Of a DNA stretch of 7,895 nt, positions 1 through 5,969 are shown in pieces. The translations under genes were made by a program, and so were the position numbers. This stretch comes from Methanolinea sp. UBA473 (lineage in GTDB: Archaea; Halobacteriota; Methanomicrobia; Methanomicrobiales; Methanospirillaceae). The DNA lies in contig DAEV01000077.1 of assembly GCA_002509495.1 (NCBI GenBank), positions 1-7,895 of the forward strand. The letters run 5' to 3'. Each line of letters begins with the position of its first letter. The stretch's first letter is position 1. The notes under the pieces were generated by a model that worked only from the letters and a program-made list of their open reading frames with translations, did no database searches and was not told where the DNA came from.

Positions 1-343
1 TCCGGACGACCTTGTCCTGGTGCTCGGGGGGCGAGTAGATCGTATACAGCTTGAGGTCGGTCATCGCTCCGGTATTGATCACGTTGTGCCTCGCACCGCT
101 CGGGACCACCACGGCGCTGCCGTCCGTCACGTTGTGCGTTTTGCCGTCGATCTCGACGACTCCCTGCCCCTCCTCGAACCGGAAGAACTGGTCCACGTCG
201 TCGTGCACCTCCTCGCCGATCTCCTCGCCCGGCTTAAGCCGCATCAGCACGAGCTGGCTGAATTTCCCGGTGTACAGGACCTTCCGGAAATTCGTGTTCT
301 TTAACGTCTCTTCTTCGATATCTGCCACAAATCCTTTCTTCAT
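1..343 (-). CDS. Cupin-domain protein, C-terminus cut by window edge
   Basis: A small single-domain cupin (cupin_2 type), with 114 codons visible and the frame open to the window edge. Family members of this type usually have 110-125 residues, so few are missing. Residues 40-62 carry cupin motif 1 (GEEIGEEVHDDVDQFFR, then a Glu/Gly-rich turn). Probable metal ligands are His47, Asp49 and Gln52, with His86 in motif 2 (PSGARHNV). It ends near a Tyr-Ser-Pro-Pro-Glu-His segment typical of this subgroup. The start is the ATG at 343, preceded by GAGAGG about seven bases upstream and by a TATA-like box. Cupins of this kind are cytosolic metal-binding beta-barrels with no settled substrate, and the sequence does not reveal one. 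It is divergent from the lipoprotein gene at 505. Family assignment is secure; function is unknown. Confidence 0.88.
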   Translation of the reverse strand, partial: MKKGFVADIEEETLKNTNFRKVLYTGKFSQLVLMRLKPGEEIGEEVHDDVDQFFRFEEGQGVVEIDGKTHNVTDGSAVVVPSGARHNVINTGAMTDLKLYTIYSPPEHQDKVVR

Positions 344-379
344 TTCAAAACCTCTCTGATTGGTAGACCTTTCCCTGTG

Positions 380-391
380 GTCGTATATCAA
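380..391 (-). promoter_or_regulatory. Probable archaeal TATA box for the cupin gene
   Basis: Read on the minus strand this is CTTGATATACGA, 38-48 bases before the ATG at 343. An archaeal transcript would start about 25 bases further on, leaving a short leader that contains the GAGAGG ribosome site. Position and composition fit, but the assignment rests on pattern alone. Confidence 0.4.
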
Positions 392-504
392 GGTATCATC
401 GAATGATAGAAACTGAAACAAGTCCATTGCTGCCCGCTCGGGCATCCCGCATCATTTCGCAACACATAAGAGAAGTTCGAAGGAATTTCTCGATCACACG
501 GTGT

Positions 505-1770
505 ATGATGAAACCCCTCCTCCTTATCCTGATCCTTGGACTGATCGCCGGTGCAGCCCTCCTTGCAGGGTGCACCTCCCAGCCTGCCCCGGACACCTCC
601 GTGGGCGGGGCAACCACAACCACCGCCCGGATGAATGAAATGGTGTTCCTCACCGAGGAGTACCCCCCCCTCAACTACATGGAGAACGGCACCGTCAAGG
701 GAATCTCCGCCGATCTGCTCATCGGGGCGGCCCGGCAGATGGGCTCCCCGGTCTCCGCACACCAGATCCGGGTCCTCCCCTGGTCGGAGGCATACGCGAC
801 CGCCCTCTCGGAGGGCAATACGGTGCTGTTCGCAACCGTCCGGCTCCCGGAGCGTGAGAAGCTCTTCAAATGGGCCGGACCTCTCGGCTCCGAGCGGAAG
901 GTGATCTTCTCCCGCATGGGCGATTCCCCCAGGATCCGGTTGCCTGCGGACCTGAACAACTACCGGATCGGGGTCGTTGCAGAGGACTCAGCGGATGGAC
1001 AGCTCCAGTCGCTCGGGGTGAACCGCTCGCAGATCGTCCCGATGGCAAGCGTCCCGGCCCTGATTGCTGCCATGGACAAAGGGACGATCGACCTCTGGTG
1101 CTACGGCGAGACGGCCGGCCGGTACTTCACCGGGAAGGCCAAGGGGGATCCGGGGACCTTCAAGGTGGTGTACGCGCTCGACACCCGGGACCTCTGGTAT
1201 GCCTTCCACAAGGACACCCCGGACGAGACCGTGAACGCGTTCCAGGCGGCCCTCGATACCCTCCGTCTCCAGCCCGACGCCATGGGGGTCACGGAATTCC
1301 AGCGGATCATCTACCGCTACTCGGGCGTCTCCTGCATGGACCAGCCCCCGGTGACCCGGGACCAGGTAACGGGCCTCGTGAATTACACCGCCGGGGAGAT
1401 GGAGAGGGATGCACCCGGGACGATCGCCCGGATCAACGCCGGGGAGCACCCCTTCTGGGACCGGGAGAACCGGGCCCTCTACGTCTTCGTGTACGATACG
1501 GATGTGACCATCGTGGCCGAGGCGGACAACCCGCGGCTTGTGGGAGTGGACATGCGGGGCAAGACCGATGTCGCGGGCATCCCCTTCCGGTCCCGGATCG
1601 TGGAGGAGGCCCTGTCCGAGGGGACCGGCTGGGTGGGGTATGTCTGGATGGTGCCCGAGGAGACCGGCATCTACCACAAGATCGCCTACTTCCGGCTGGT
1701 GCAGGGGAGCGATTCAAACCCCTACGTCGTCGCGAGCGGGATGTATACCTCATGCAGCCCGGAGGAGTGA
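505..1770 (+). CDS. Lipoprotein: family 3 solute-binding domain fused to Cache-like domain
   Basis: A 421-residue exported protein. I chose the ATG at 505 (a second ATG follows at 508) because it places a classic lipoprotein signal at the N-terminus: MMKP, a hydrophobic run, then lipobox LAGC with Cys23. The open frame extends upstream to 403, but that would put 34 polar residues before the signal. After a Thr-rich linker, residues 45-270 resemble bacterial family 3 solute-binding proteins: the EEYPPLNYMENG opening, a GISADLL motif, an ATVRLPERE strand and an IGVVAEDSADG hinge. Residues 290-418 resemble a single Cache sensor domain: NPRLVGVDMRGK, then FRSRIVEEALSEGTGWVGYVW and a final VVASGMY strand. 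No permease or ATPase adjoins it, so it may be a ligand-binding sensor rather than an importer component. The ligand cannot be deduced. No clear ribosome site is visible. Confidence 0.85.
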   Translation: MMKPLLLILILGLIAGAALLAGCTSQPAPDTSVGGATTTTARMNEMVFLTEEYPPLNYMENGTVKGISADLLIGAARQMGSPVSAHQIRVLPWSEAYATALSEGNTVLFATVRLPEREKLFKWAGPLGSERKVIFSRMGDSPRIRLPADLNNYRIGVVAEDSADGQLQSLGVNRSQIVPMASVPALIAAMDKGTIDLWCYGETAGRYFTGKAKGDPGTFKVVYALDTRDLWYAFHKDTPDETVNAFQAALDTLRLQPDAMGVTEFQRIIYRYSGVSCMDQPPVTRDQVTGLVNYTAGEMERDAPGTIARINAGEHPFWDRENRALYVFVYDTDVTIVAEADNPRLVGVDMRGKTDVAGIPFRSRIVEEALSEGTGWVGYVWMVPEETGIYHKIAYFRLVQGSDSNPYVVASGMYTSCSPEE

Positions 1771-1784
1771 GGACGCCAGGATTA

Positions 1785-1791
1785 TCTTTTT
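1785..1791. repeat. Left target-site duplication of the IS1595-type relic
   Basis: TCTTTTT lies directly before the left inverted repeat and matches TCTTTTTT (3441-3448) directly after the right one. IS1595-family elements duplicate eight bases. The single missing T is easily explained by slippage in a T run. Because the repeat is low-complexity, it supports the element ends but would not define them alone. Confidence 0.5.
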
Positions 1792-1815
1792 GGGTAAAGT
1801 ACCAATTCAGCCACT
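1792..1815 (+). repeat. Left terminal inverted repeat (IRL)
   Basis: It reads GGGTAAAGTACCAATTCAGC then CACT. Compared with the reverse complement of 3417-3440, 19 of 24 positions match, with GGGTAA at the tip and CAGCCACT at the inner end fully conserved. It begins 21 bases after the stop of the solute-binding lipoprotein gene. Confidence 0.75.
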
Positions 1816-1964
1816 AAAACTTTTCATTCCTACGAAGACATTTTCGAAAAAAATTCGTAACTAAAATTGAAATGAAAAAAGTGACTCTGATTCACAGGCA
1901 TCCCTTTTTCATGTGATGAACCCTGTATCCAGTTCTATCGCATTGTGGGGGACGCCACAGCGAC

Positions 1965-1991
1965 GGGGGCAGAAGCATTGCCGAAGCCCCC
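1965..1991. repeat. GC-rich hairpin in AT-rich spacer
   Basis: GGGGGC and GCCCCC form a perfect six-pair stem around a 15-base loop, standing out from the AT-rich surroundings. No T run follows, so a terminator role is not supported. It could equally be a remnant of GC-rich coding DNA. Its function is unknown. Confidence 0.35.
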
Positions 1992-2354
1992 AGGAGCGTG
2001 ATCACGAATGAATAGAGTATTATTTACGGAACATTTTATGAAAATATTAGGGATTAAAATCACACTTTACCCTTTTCGTATTCTACATATGCACTTTAAT
2101 GGTGTATTTTATGGGATAACATTCACGGTGCACTGACCGATAATAATGTCATAAGGAATTGGCGATGGAGACTTCTGCATAGAAAGTGATGATGATTATA
2201 TCGTGCCGGGTGTGTTTTCCTTCATATCGCATCCGGTTTATCGGGCCTGCGGGCATTGAGTCGGGGGCGACGTTTTCACTGGCGTTGTTCTATGTCAGGT
2301 ATCGGTATCCATGGTTTTTGGGTGGTGAGTCAGAGGGTCAAATGTTCATGTGCT

Positions 2355-2371
2355 CTTAAGCAAATATTCAA
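2355..2371 (+). promoter_or_regulatory. Possible TATA element for the deaminase gene
   Basis: TCTTAAGCAAATATTCA lies 58-74 bases before the ATG at 2429. It is the best archaeal TATA-like match in reach and would give a leader of about 30-45 bases containing the AAAGGGGA ribosome site. Several other AT-rich runs nearby could serve instead. Confidence 0.3.
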
Positions 2372-2428
2372 TGAGAAATGTATTCAGGATTGTTCATTTG
2401 AAATAACAACCGAAAGGGGAAAATCAAA

Positions 2429-3142
2429 ATGAAGAATATCACAATGAAAGTTTCGCTCACGTTTCTGCTTTTGTTTCTGTTTTTGATCCTCAGCGCCTGC
2501 ACAATGAAAACAACAAACGACGAGAACAGCAACAAAAGCGAACTTTGCGCTCAGATAGTGAGCGACAATCCGGGCTCGCTGAATGTTCATGACGCGAAGA
2601 AAATGGTCTCCGGGATACCAGGGACGGAATCCGGGGACTTGAACCCCTCTTTGGACCTGAAGGATTTTCCCCTCGATCATCAGCAGATCCTGAAACATCT
2701 GAGGACGGCCAATGATGTCGCCAGGGAAGCGAAAGAATCCGGCTACCCCCCCTTTGGCGCAGTGCTGGTGGCGCCGGATGGCGAGACAGTGCTGATGAAA
2801 CAGGGAAACCTGGGGGGCCTCTCGCATGCCGAAACAGAGCTCTCACGGCGGGCGTTTGCGCAGTACGACCCTGATTACTTGTGGAATTGTACTTTAGTGA
2901 CGGCGTTCGAACCGTGCTGCATGTGCGCCGGAAACATCTATTGGGCCAACATCGGAAATGTGGTCTATGGCGCTCCGGAAACCACATTAAAAAACCTGAC
3001 CGGCGCCAACAAGAACAACCCAACGATGAACCTGCCTTGTCGCAAGGTCTTCGAGGCGGGGCAAAAGCCCATCCGGGTGGCGGGCCCTTTTCCGGAACTG
3101 GAAGACGAATTGGTTGCCCCCCACAGGGACTTCTGGAAATGA
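2429..3142 (+). CDS. Exported lipoprotein with zinc-dependent nucleoside/cytidine deaminase-like domain
   Basis: A 237-residue protein. Residues 1-24 are a lipoprotein signal (hydrophobic run, then LSAC with Cys24), followed by a polar Asn/Thr/Lys-rich tether. Residues 85-215 are a CMP/dCMP-deaminase-fold domain with the catalytic HAE at His133-Glu135 and the PCxxC-type zinc motif PCCMC giving Cys163 and Cys166. A YPPFGAVLV strand (106-114) precedes them. All three zinc ligands and the proton-shuttling Glu are intact, so the enzyme could be active. The family includes cytosine, guanine and tRNA-adenosine deaminases; nothing decides the substrate here. Cytosolic relatives lack a signal, so membrane-anchored display outside the cell is unusual. 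The start at 2429 follows AAAGGGG nine bases upstream. The N-terminus is AT-rich compared with neighbours, and the gene lies between IS1595 ends with its stop touching the transposase relic, suggesting transfer. Confidence 0.85.
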   Translation: MKNITMKVSLTFLLLFLFLILSACTMKTTNDENSNKSELCAQIVSDNPGSLNVHDAKKMVSGIPGTESGDLNPSLDLKDFPLDHQQILKHLRTANDVAREAKESGYPPFGAVLVAPDGETVLMKQGNLGGLSHAETELSRRAFAQYDPDYLWNCTLVTAFEPCCMCAGNIYWANIGNVVYGAPETTLKNLTGANKNNPTMNLPCRKVFEAGQKPIRVAGPFPELEDELVAPHRDFWK

Positions 3143-3143
3143 A

Positions 3144-3430
3144 GATACATGGAAAGCCTATACCGGGGTAGCAGCGAAGGGATATGTCCACCGTCTGGTC
3201 CACCATAATGAGGGTATTTACCGCGATGGAAAAGGGAACCATATCAACGGACTTGAGGGGTCTGGGGCTATCTCAAACGGAAGCTCGCATCTAAAGGAGG
3301 CATTACCCGGAAGAAATTGCCCCTCTACCTCGCTGAGTATGTCTGGCGATATAACCATCGTGCTGATCCGGAAAGGGTTACATTGAAACGAATCATTCAG
3401 TTGTTAGAGAAAAGTGAGTGGCTGGAATAG
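3144..3430 (+). pseudogene. IS1595/ISXO2-like transposase, C-terminal remnant with frameshift
   Basis: About 94 codons of the C-terminal third of a DDE-type transposase. The first frame reads DTWKAYTGVAAKGYVHR and onward to HINGLEG. Near 3260 one base is lost (expected GGG-TTC-TGG, seen GGG-TC-TGG). The next frame then continues WGYLKRKLASKGGITRKK, YVWRYNHR and finally LLEKSEWLE before TAG at 3428-3430. The N-x-x-E-G-F/W-x-x-LKR block and the YxxEYxWRYNxR block are hallmarks of IS1595-family enzymes. The stop lies inside the right inverted repeat, as is common in insertion sequences. The fragment starts directly after the deaminase stop; the N-terminal zinc ribbon and first catalytic Asp residues are missing. 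It is not functional. Confidence 0.85.
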
Positions 3431-3440
3431 CACCTTACCC
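3417..3440 (-). repeat. Right terminal inverted repeat (IRR)
   Basis: On the minus strand it reads GGGTAAGGTGCTATTCCAGC then CACT, matching the left repeat at 19 of 24 positions. It contains the transposase stop codon. Confidence 0.78.
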
Positions 3441-3448
3441 TCTTTTTT
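3441..3448. repeat. Right target-site duplication
   Basis: TCTTTTTT follows the right inverted repeat and corresponds to TCTTTTT before the left one. It is 13 bases from the DUF3795 start codon, so the insertion landed in the immediate upstream region of that gene. Confidence 0.5.
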
Positions 3449-3460
3449 AAGAGAGACCCC

Positions 3461-4021
3461 ATGAGCATCCCGCAAAAAAAGTACCCGACGATCGCCTGCT
3501 GCGGACTTGACTGCGGGTTATGCCCCCGGTACTATACCGAGGGGGCTTCCCGGTGCCCCGGGTGTGCCGGGCCGGGTTTTTCCGATAAGCACCCGTCCTG
3601 CTCCTTCATCACCTGCTGCGTGAAGAAAAAGAAATTGGAAGCGTGCGGGGAATGCCCCGAGTTCCCCTGCCCGAAATTCAAGACCGGGGAGGAATACCGG
3701 CAGGTGCCGCTCTCCTCCTCCTATCCGCCGTACAGGAACCTGATGCCGAACCAGGAGTTCATCAGGGACCACGGGATTTCTGCGTTTCTCATCGGACAGG
3801 CCAGGAGAACCGGATTGCTCGAGACGATGCTCCGGGGGTTCGACGAGGGAAGATCGAGAAGTGCATTCTGCAGGGCCGCAGCACTGCTCGATATAGACAG
3901 GTTAGAAAAAGCACTGGAGGAAGCATCCGGGACGAATGCCGGGGACCGGAAAACCAGGGCAAACCTCCTGAAAGATATCCTCGCCGGACACCTGGCAGCG
4001 CAGGATTCGCAAAATCCTTAG
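3461..4021 (+). CDS. DUF3795 cysteine-rich protein
   Basis: A 186-residue soluble protein. The first 70 residues hold twelve cysteines in closely spaced pairs: CCGLDCGLC (13-21), CPGC (32-35), Cys47, CC (52-53) and CGECPEFPC (62-70). This is the DUF3795 signature, presumably a zinc- or iron-sulfur-binding module. The remainder is helical and charged, with no recognisable catalytic motif. The family is widespread in methanogens and anaerobic bacteria and has no assigned function. ATG at 3461 is the only sensible start; AAGAGAG 10-15 bases upstream is a modest ribosome site. Its upstream DNA is the right end of the IS relic; before the insertion the gene would have begun about 34 bases after the solute-binding lipoprotein, in the same direction. 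Confidence 0.85.
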   Translation: MSIPQKKYPTIACCGLDCGLCPRYYTEGASRCPGCAGPGFSDKHPSCSFITCCVKKKKLEACGECPEFPCPKFKTGEEYRQVPLSSSYPPYRNLMPNQEFIRDHGISAFLIGQARRTGLLETMLRGFDEGRSRSAFCRAAALLDIDRLEKALEEASGTNAGDRKTRANLLKDILAGHLAAQDSQNP

Positions 4022-4111
4022 ATCCCGATCCGATAAATTTCTCATCGTACCAGATTCAATCCGGGGGAATCTCTCCAAAGAGTCCATTCCCGCAAATTCG
4101 ATGCCTGCAAC

Positions 4112-4155
4112 GGTTCAGGTGGAACCATGTTTCTTTTTCATTCAATGATTCCACC
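4112..4155. terminator. Inverted repeats between convergent genes, possible terminator
   Basis: Two overlapping stems lie here: GGTTC/GAACC (4112-4116 with 4122-4126, five-base loop) followed by TTTCTTTTTC, and GGTGGAA/TTCCACC (4119-4125 with 4149-4155). The first stem plus the T run could stop plus-strand transcription from DUF3795. The second reaches into the last codons of the minus-strand membrane gene. Archaeal termination mainly uses T runs, so the T-rich stretch may matter more than the stems. Confidence 0.35.
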
Positions 4156-4630
4156 GGTTCATGAGCCAATATAGAAGAGCGGCCAACCCGATGCATCCTG
4201 CAATAAGACTTGCGTAGAGGACTCCATTCGAGAGAGGGGTGTCCCAGAAAAAGAAGGGTAACATGAAAAGGCCTGACCAGCCGAAATAAAGGAAAAAAAG
4301 GTCCACACCCAGCCAAACAAAGAAATAACAGGGAATAATCCGGGATAGGGTGACGGGAACGTTTTCATTGGACGGGAACCCGAATTTTGGAATCAGTACC
4401 GACGCAGGGATTCCAAGGAGAAAGGATCCCATGATCATCGCGGTTGCATCAAACCGGAGGAAAAGTATCCAATTTATGACGATCAATCCAAGCAGAATCA
4501 ACAACCGGTACGATACGTTCCTCACCCTTGATACGATAAAATGGATGACTCTCAAAGAACAGAAGCCAAACAGACCGGGAAGTGCCAGTAATAGCAATAG
4601 GAAAAAAATCCATTCTGCGGGATTGTTCAT
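4142..4630 (-). CDS. Small integral membrane protein, unknown function
   Basis: A 162-residue, very hydrophobic protein that I do not recognise. Likely membrane segments are residues 7-27, 40-59, 63-81, 99-127 (perhaps two helices) and 136-157. Short charged loops (VSRVRNVSYR and PKFGFPSNENVP) separate them. No conserved catalytic or transport motif stands out. The start ATG at 4630 is well supported by AAGGA five bases upstream. It lies 43 bases downstream of the DUF1697 gene on the same strand with no evident promoter between them, so the two are probably cotranscribed. Coding identity is supported by continuous hydrophobicity and the ribosome site; function is open. Confidence 0.75.
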   Translation of the reverse strand: MNNPAEWIFFLLLLLALPGLFGFCSLRVIHFIVSRVRNVSYRLLILLGLIVINWILFLRFDATAMIMGSFLLGIPASVLIPKFGFPSNENVPVTLSRIIPCYFFVWLGVDLFFLYFGWSGLFMLPFFFWDTPLSNGVLYASLIAGCIGLAALLYWLMNRWNH

Positions 4631-4673
4631 GGTATTCCTTCAACTCCGATGCTCTGATTTTTCAGGGGTTCTC

Positions 4674-5219
4674 CTATCGATCAGGCCTCTCTTTCGCCAT
4701 CGCCGCCAGCCTGCTCATGGTATTGAAATTTCGCATCGTTGCCGGGATCCCGAACTTCTTTTCCAGGAAACCTCCCGAGAGGATCCCCTTCCCGTACTGG
4801 CCTGGGATGTACATAAAGGCGGTTTTGTGGCCGAACGCAATTTGTTCCGGAGAGAGATCCAGGGACAGGACCTCCCTGACCTTCTCCTCCGATGGGGGTT
4901 CTGCAAACAGAACAAAAAAAACACGCGAAAGATCGTATCCCTTTTGAAAAGGATTCGAATCCAGTGCTTCTTCCAGTTCCTCCCCGGTCCGCACGATCAC
5001 CGCAAGGTCGGGACCGATCGAATCCCTGATCCGCTCGCGGACGGAGGTTTCCACTTCCTGCGGCGGGAGTCCCGTGTCGACGAGCGCGTTGCCGCTCTGG
5101 ATGTACGTGCGGACATGTGCGAACCCTGCCTCTTCGAGCACCTCCCGAAAACGATACATGGGTACCTTGTTCTTGCCCGAAGGTGTAACGCCACGCAGCA
5201 GGATGACATAGGTCGTCAT
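4674..5219 (-). CDS. DUF1697 family protein
   Basis: A 181-residue cytosolic protein matching the DUF1697 pattern. It opens with TTYVILLRGVTPSGKNKVPM, followed by the hallmark VRTYIQSGNALV (residues 36-47) and a basic, Phe-rich middle (FFVLFAEPP). Near the C-terminus is a YIPGQYGKGILS segment where family members keep Tyr/Gly/Ser/Lys residues, then a TMRNFNTMSRLAAMA helix. Length agrees with the family's usual 170-185 residues, so it is complete. The biochemical role of the family is not established. ATG at 5219 lacks a clear ribosome site but has a TATA-like box about 30 bases upstream, consistent with a leaderless or short-leader transcript. It probably heads a two-gene unit with the membrane protein downstream. 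Confidence 0.88.
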   Translation of the reverse strand: MTTYVILLRGVTPSGKNKVPMYRFREVLEEAGFAHVRTYIQSGNALVDTGLPPQEVETSVRERIRDSIGPDLAVIVRTGEELEEALDSNPFQKGYDLSRVFFVLFAEPPSEEKVREVLSLDLSPEQIAFGHKTAFMYIPGQYGKGILSGGFLEKKFGIPATMRNFNTMSRLAAMAKERPDR

Positions 5220-5244
5220 GACTCGTGTGAACTATCGTTTCCGG

Positions 5245-5256
5245 GTATGTTATATC
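5245..5256 (-). promoter_or_regulatory. Probable TATA box for the DUF1697 gene
   Basis: On the minus strand it reads GATATAACATAC, 26-37 bases before the ATG at 5219. At this spacing transcription would start close to the start codon, which fits the lack of a ribosome site. Confidence 0.45.
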
Positions 5257-5289
5257 CCGCTCCCTTGAATCCCGGAAGGCTCCAGGATA

Positions 5290-5300
5290 CCCTTAAACCC
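5290..5300 (+). promoter_or_regulatory. Possible TATA box for the flavin reductase gene
   Basis: CCCTTAAACCC, with core CTTAAA 29-34 bases before the ATG at 5326. Spacing suits an archaeal promoter with a near-leaderless transcript. The core is short, so confidence is moderate to low. Confidence 0.35.
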
Positions 5301-5325
5301 CTTTCCTCCCTTATTGTAGAACACT

Positions 5326-5886
5326 ATGGAGAAGATCCCGATCGGCCCGATGCCGTACATGAGTGTCATGCCTACCGTCCTCGTGGGCTCGAACGTCAAG
5401 GGCAAACCGAACTACATGGCCGCCGCCTGGGCGACCGTCGCCTGCATGGCGCCGCCGATGGTCTGCGTCGCGATCAACAAGGGCCGGTATACCTGGAAGG
5501 GGATCGAGGAGAACGGGACCTTCTCCTTGAACATCCCCTCTGTCGCACAGATGGTGGAGACCGACCACTGCGGACTCGTTTCCGGTGCGAAGGAGGACAA
5601 GTCCGGGGTATTCCGCTCGGTGTACGGGACGCTGAAGACCGCTCCCCTGGCAGCGGACTGCCCGGTCAACATCGAGTGCAGGCTCTTCCAGTCTGTCGAC
5701 TGCGGGAGTCACCTGCTGGTGATCGGTGAGGTCGCGGAGATCCACGCGGAAAAGTCCTGCCTGACAGATGGGAAACCGGATATTGCCAAGATCGATCCGA
5801 TCGTCTATGCCCACATGGAATACTTCGGCGTGGGAAAAAAGGTAGGGAAGGCCTTCTCGGAAGGAAAAAAGTTCCGGAAGAAGTGA
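5326..5886 (+). CDS. Flavin reductase-like (flavoredoxin-type) FMN-binding protein
   Basis: A 186-residue member of the flavin reductase-like (FMN-binding split-barrel) family that includes flavoredoxin and archaeal ferric reductase-like proteins. These bind FMN and pass electrons from NAD(P)H or ferredoxin-linked donors. Landmarks: the opening PxPMPYMSVMPTVLVGS; KPNYMAAAWATVACMAPP (27-44), which normally contacts the flavin; AINKGRYTWKGIEENGTFSLNIP (49-71); a DHCGLVSGAKEDKSG segment (80-94); and HLLVIGEVAEIH (129-140), the closing barrel strand. The Lys-rich tail resembles relatives from anaerobes. The protein is complete and cytosolic. No ribosome site precedes the ATG; a CTTAAA box does. 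The physiological partner cannot be read from the neighbours, which belong to unrelated families. Confidence 0.9.
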   Translation: MEKIPIGPMPYMSVMPTVLVGSNVKGKPNYMAAAWATVACMAPPMVCVAINKGRYTWKGIEENGTFSLNIPSVAQMVETDHCGLVSGAKEDKSGVFRSVYGTLKTAPLAADCPVNIECRLFQSVDCGSHLLVIGEVAEIHAEKSCLTDGKPDIAKIDPIVYAHMEYFGVGKKVGKAFSEGKKFRKK

Positions 5887-5969
5887 CCCGGACCGGACGG
5901 TGCGAAGGAAAGCCTGAGGACGGGAACGGGAGTAATGGGATTCCCGGTCCCCTGGACCAAGAGACGCCC

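Larger units (their letters stand above)
1816..2428. other. Non-coding AT-rich stretch inside the element
   Basis: No credible gene is visible in 613 bases. All frames are broken by stops and I could not find the zinc-ribbon N-terminus expected of an IS1595 transposase. The base composition is clearly more AT-rich than the flanking genes. Visible details are a possible stem, ATGAAAAA (1872-1879) with TTTTTCAT (1905-1912); a GC-rich stem, GGGGGC (1965-1970) with GCCCCC (1986-1991); and a TATA-like run near 2355-2371 that could drive the deaminase gene. It may have arrived together with the deaminase. Confidence 0.6.
1792..3440 (+). mobile_element. Decayed IS1595-family element, 1649 bp, enclosing a deaminase gene
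   Basis: The boundaries come from the two terminal inverted repeats, both beginning GGGTAA as IS1595-family ends do, and from the near-identical eight-base flanks. The right end holds the C-terminal third of an IS1595/ISXO2-like transposase, frameshifted. The N-terminal two thirds are absent; the space holds AT-rich non-coding DNA (1816-2428) and an intact exported-deaminase gene (2429-3142). The element sits between two plus-strand genes whose flanks would rejoin with about 34 bases between them. Either a foreign segment replaced the transposase body, or this is a non-autonomous derivative carrying a passenger gene; the IS1595 family is known to include elements with passenger genes. It cannot move without a transposase supplied from elsewhere. 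Confidence 0.7.

Noticed and set aside
403..504. Upstream extension of the solute-binding lipoprotein from the ATG at 403
   Set aside because: It would place 34 polar, charged residues before the signal peptide, which would spoil lipoprotein export; the Met pair at 505/508 fits.
988..1677. 229-codon minus-strand open frame opposite the lipoprotein gene
   Set aside because: It is an antisense shadow of GC-rich codons, rich in His/Gly/Pro, with no family likeness and no ribosome site.
870..1817. Long plus-strand open frame overlapping the solute-binding lipoprotein gene
   Set aside because: It is Gly/Arg/Pro-rich low-quality sequence in another frame of a GC-rich gene whose product has clear signal and domain motifs.
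1872..1912. AT-rich inverted repeat ATGAAAAA/TTTTTCAT
   Set aside because: Eight pairs of low-complexity sequence across a 25-base gap are likely to occur by chance in such AT-rich DNA; too weak for its own feature.
2158..2250. Short protein-like run (GDGDFCIESDDDYIVPG and onward) in the spacer
   Set aside because: Only about 28 codons between stops, with no start, ribosome site or recognisable family. A gene fragment is possible but unsupported.
2490..3242. 250-codon minus-strand open frame over the deaminase gene
   Set aside because: The plus strand has an intact deaminase core; the antisense product is Arg/Pro/Ser-rich and crosses into the transposase remnant.
4350..5729. 459-codon plus-strand open frame
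   Set aside because: It is antisense to two well-supported minus-strand genes (membrane protein, DUF1697), then runs out of frame into the flavin reductase gene. Composition changes abruptly along it, as expected of chance.
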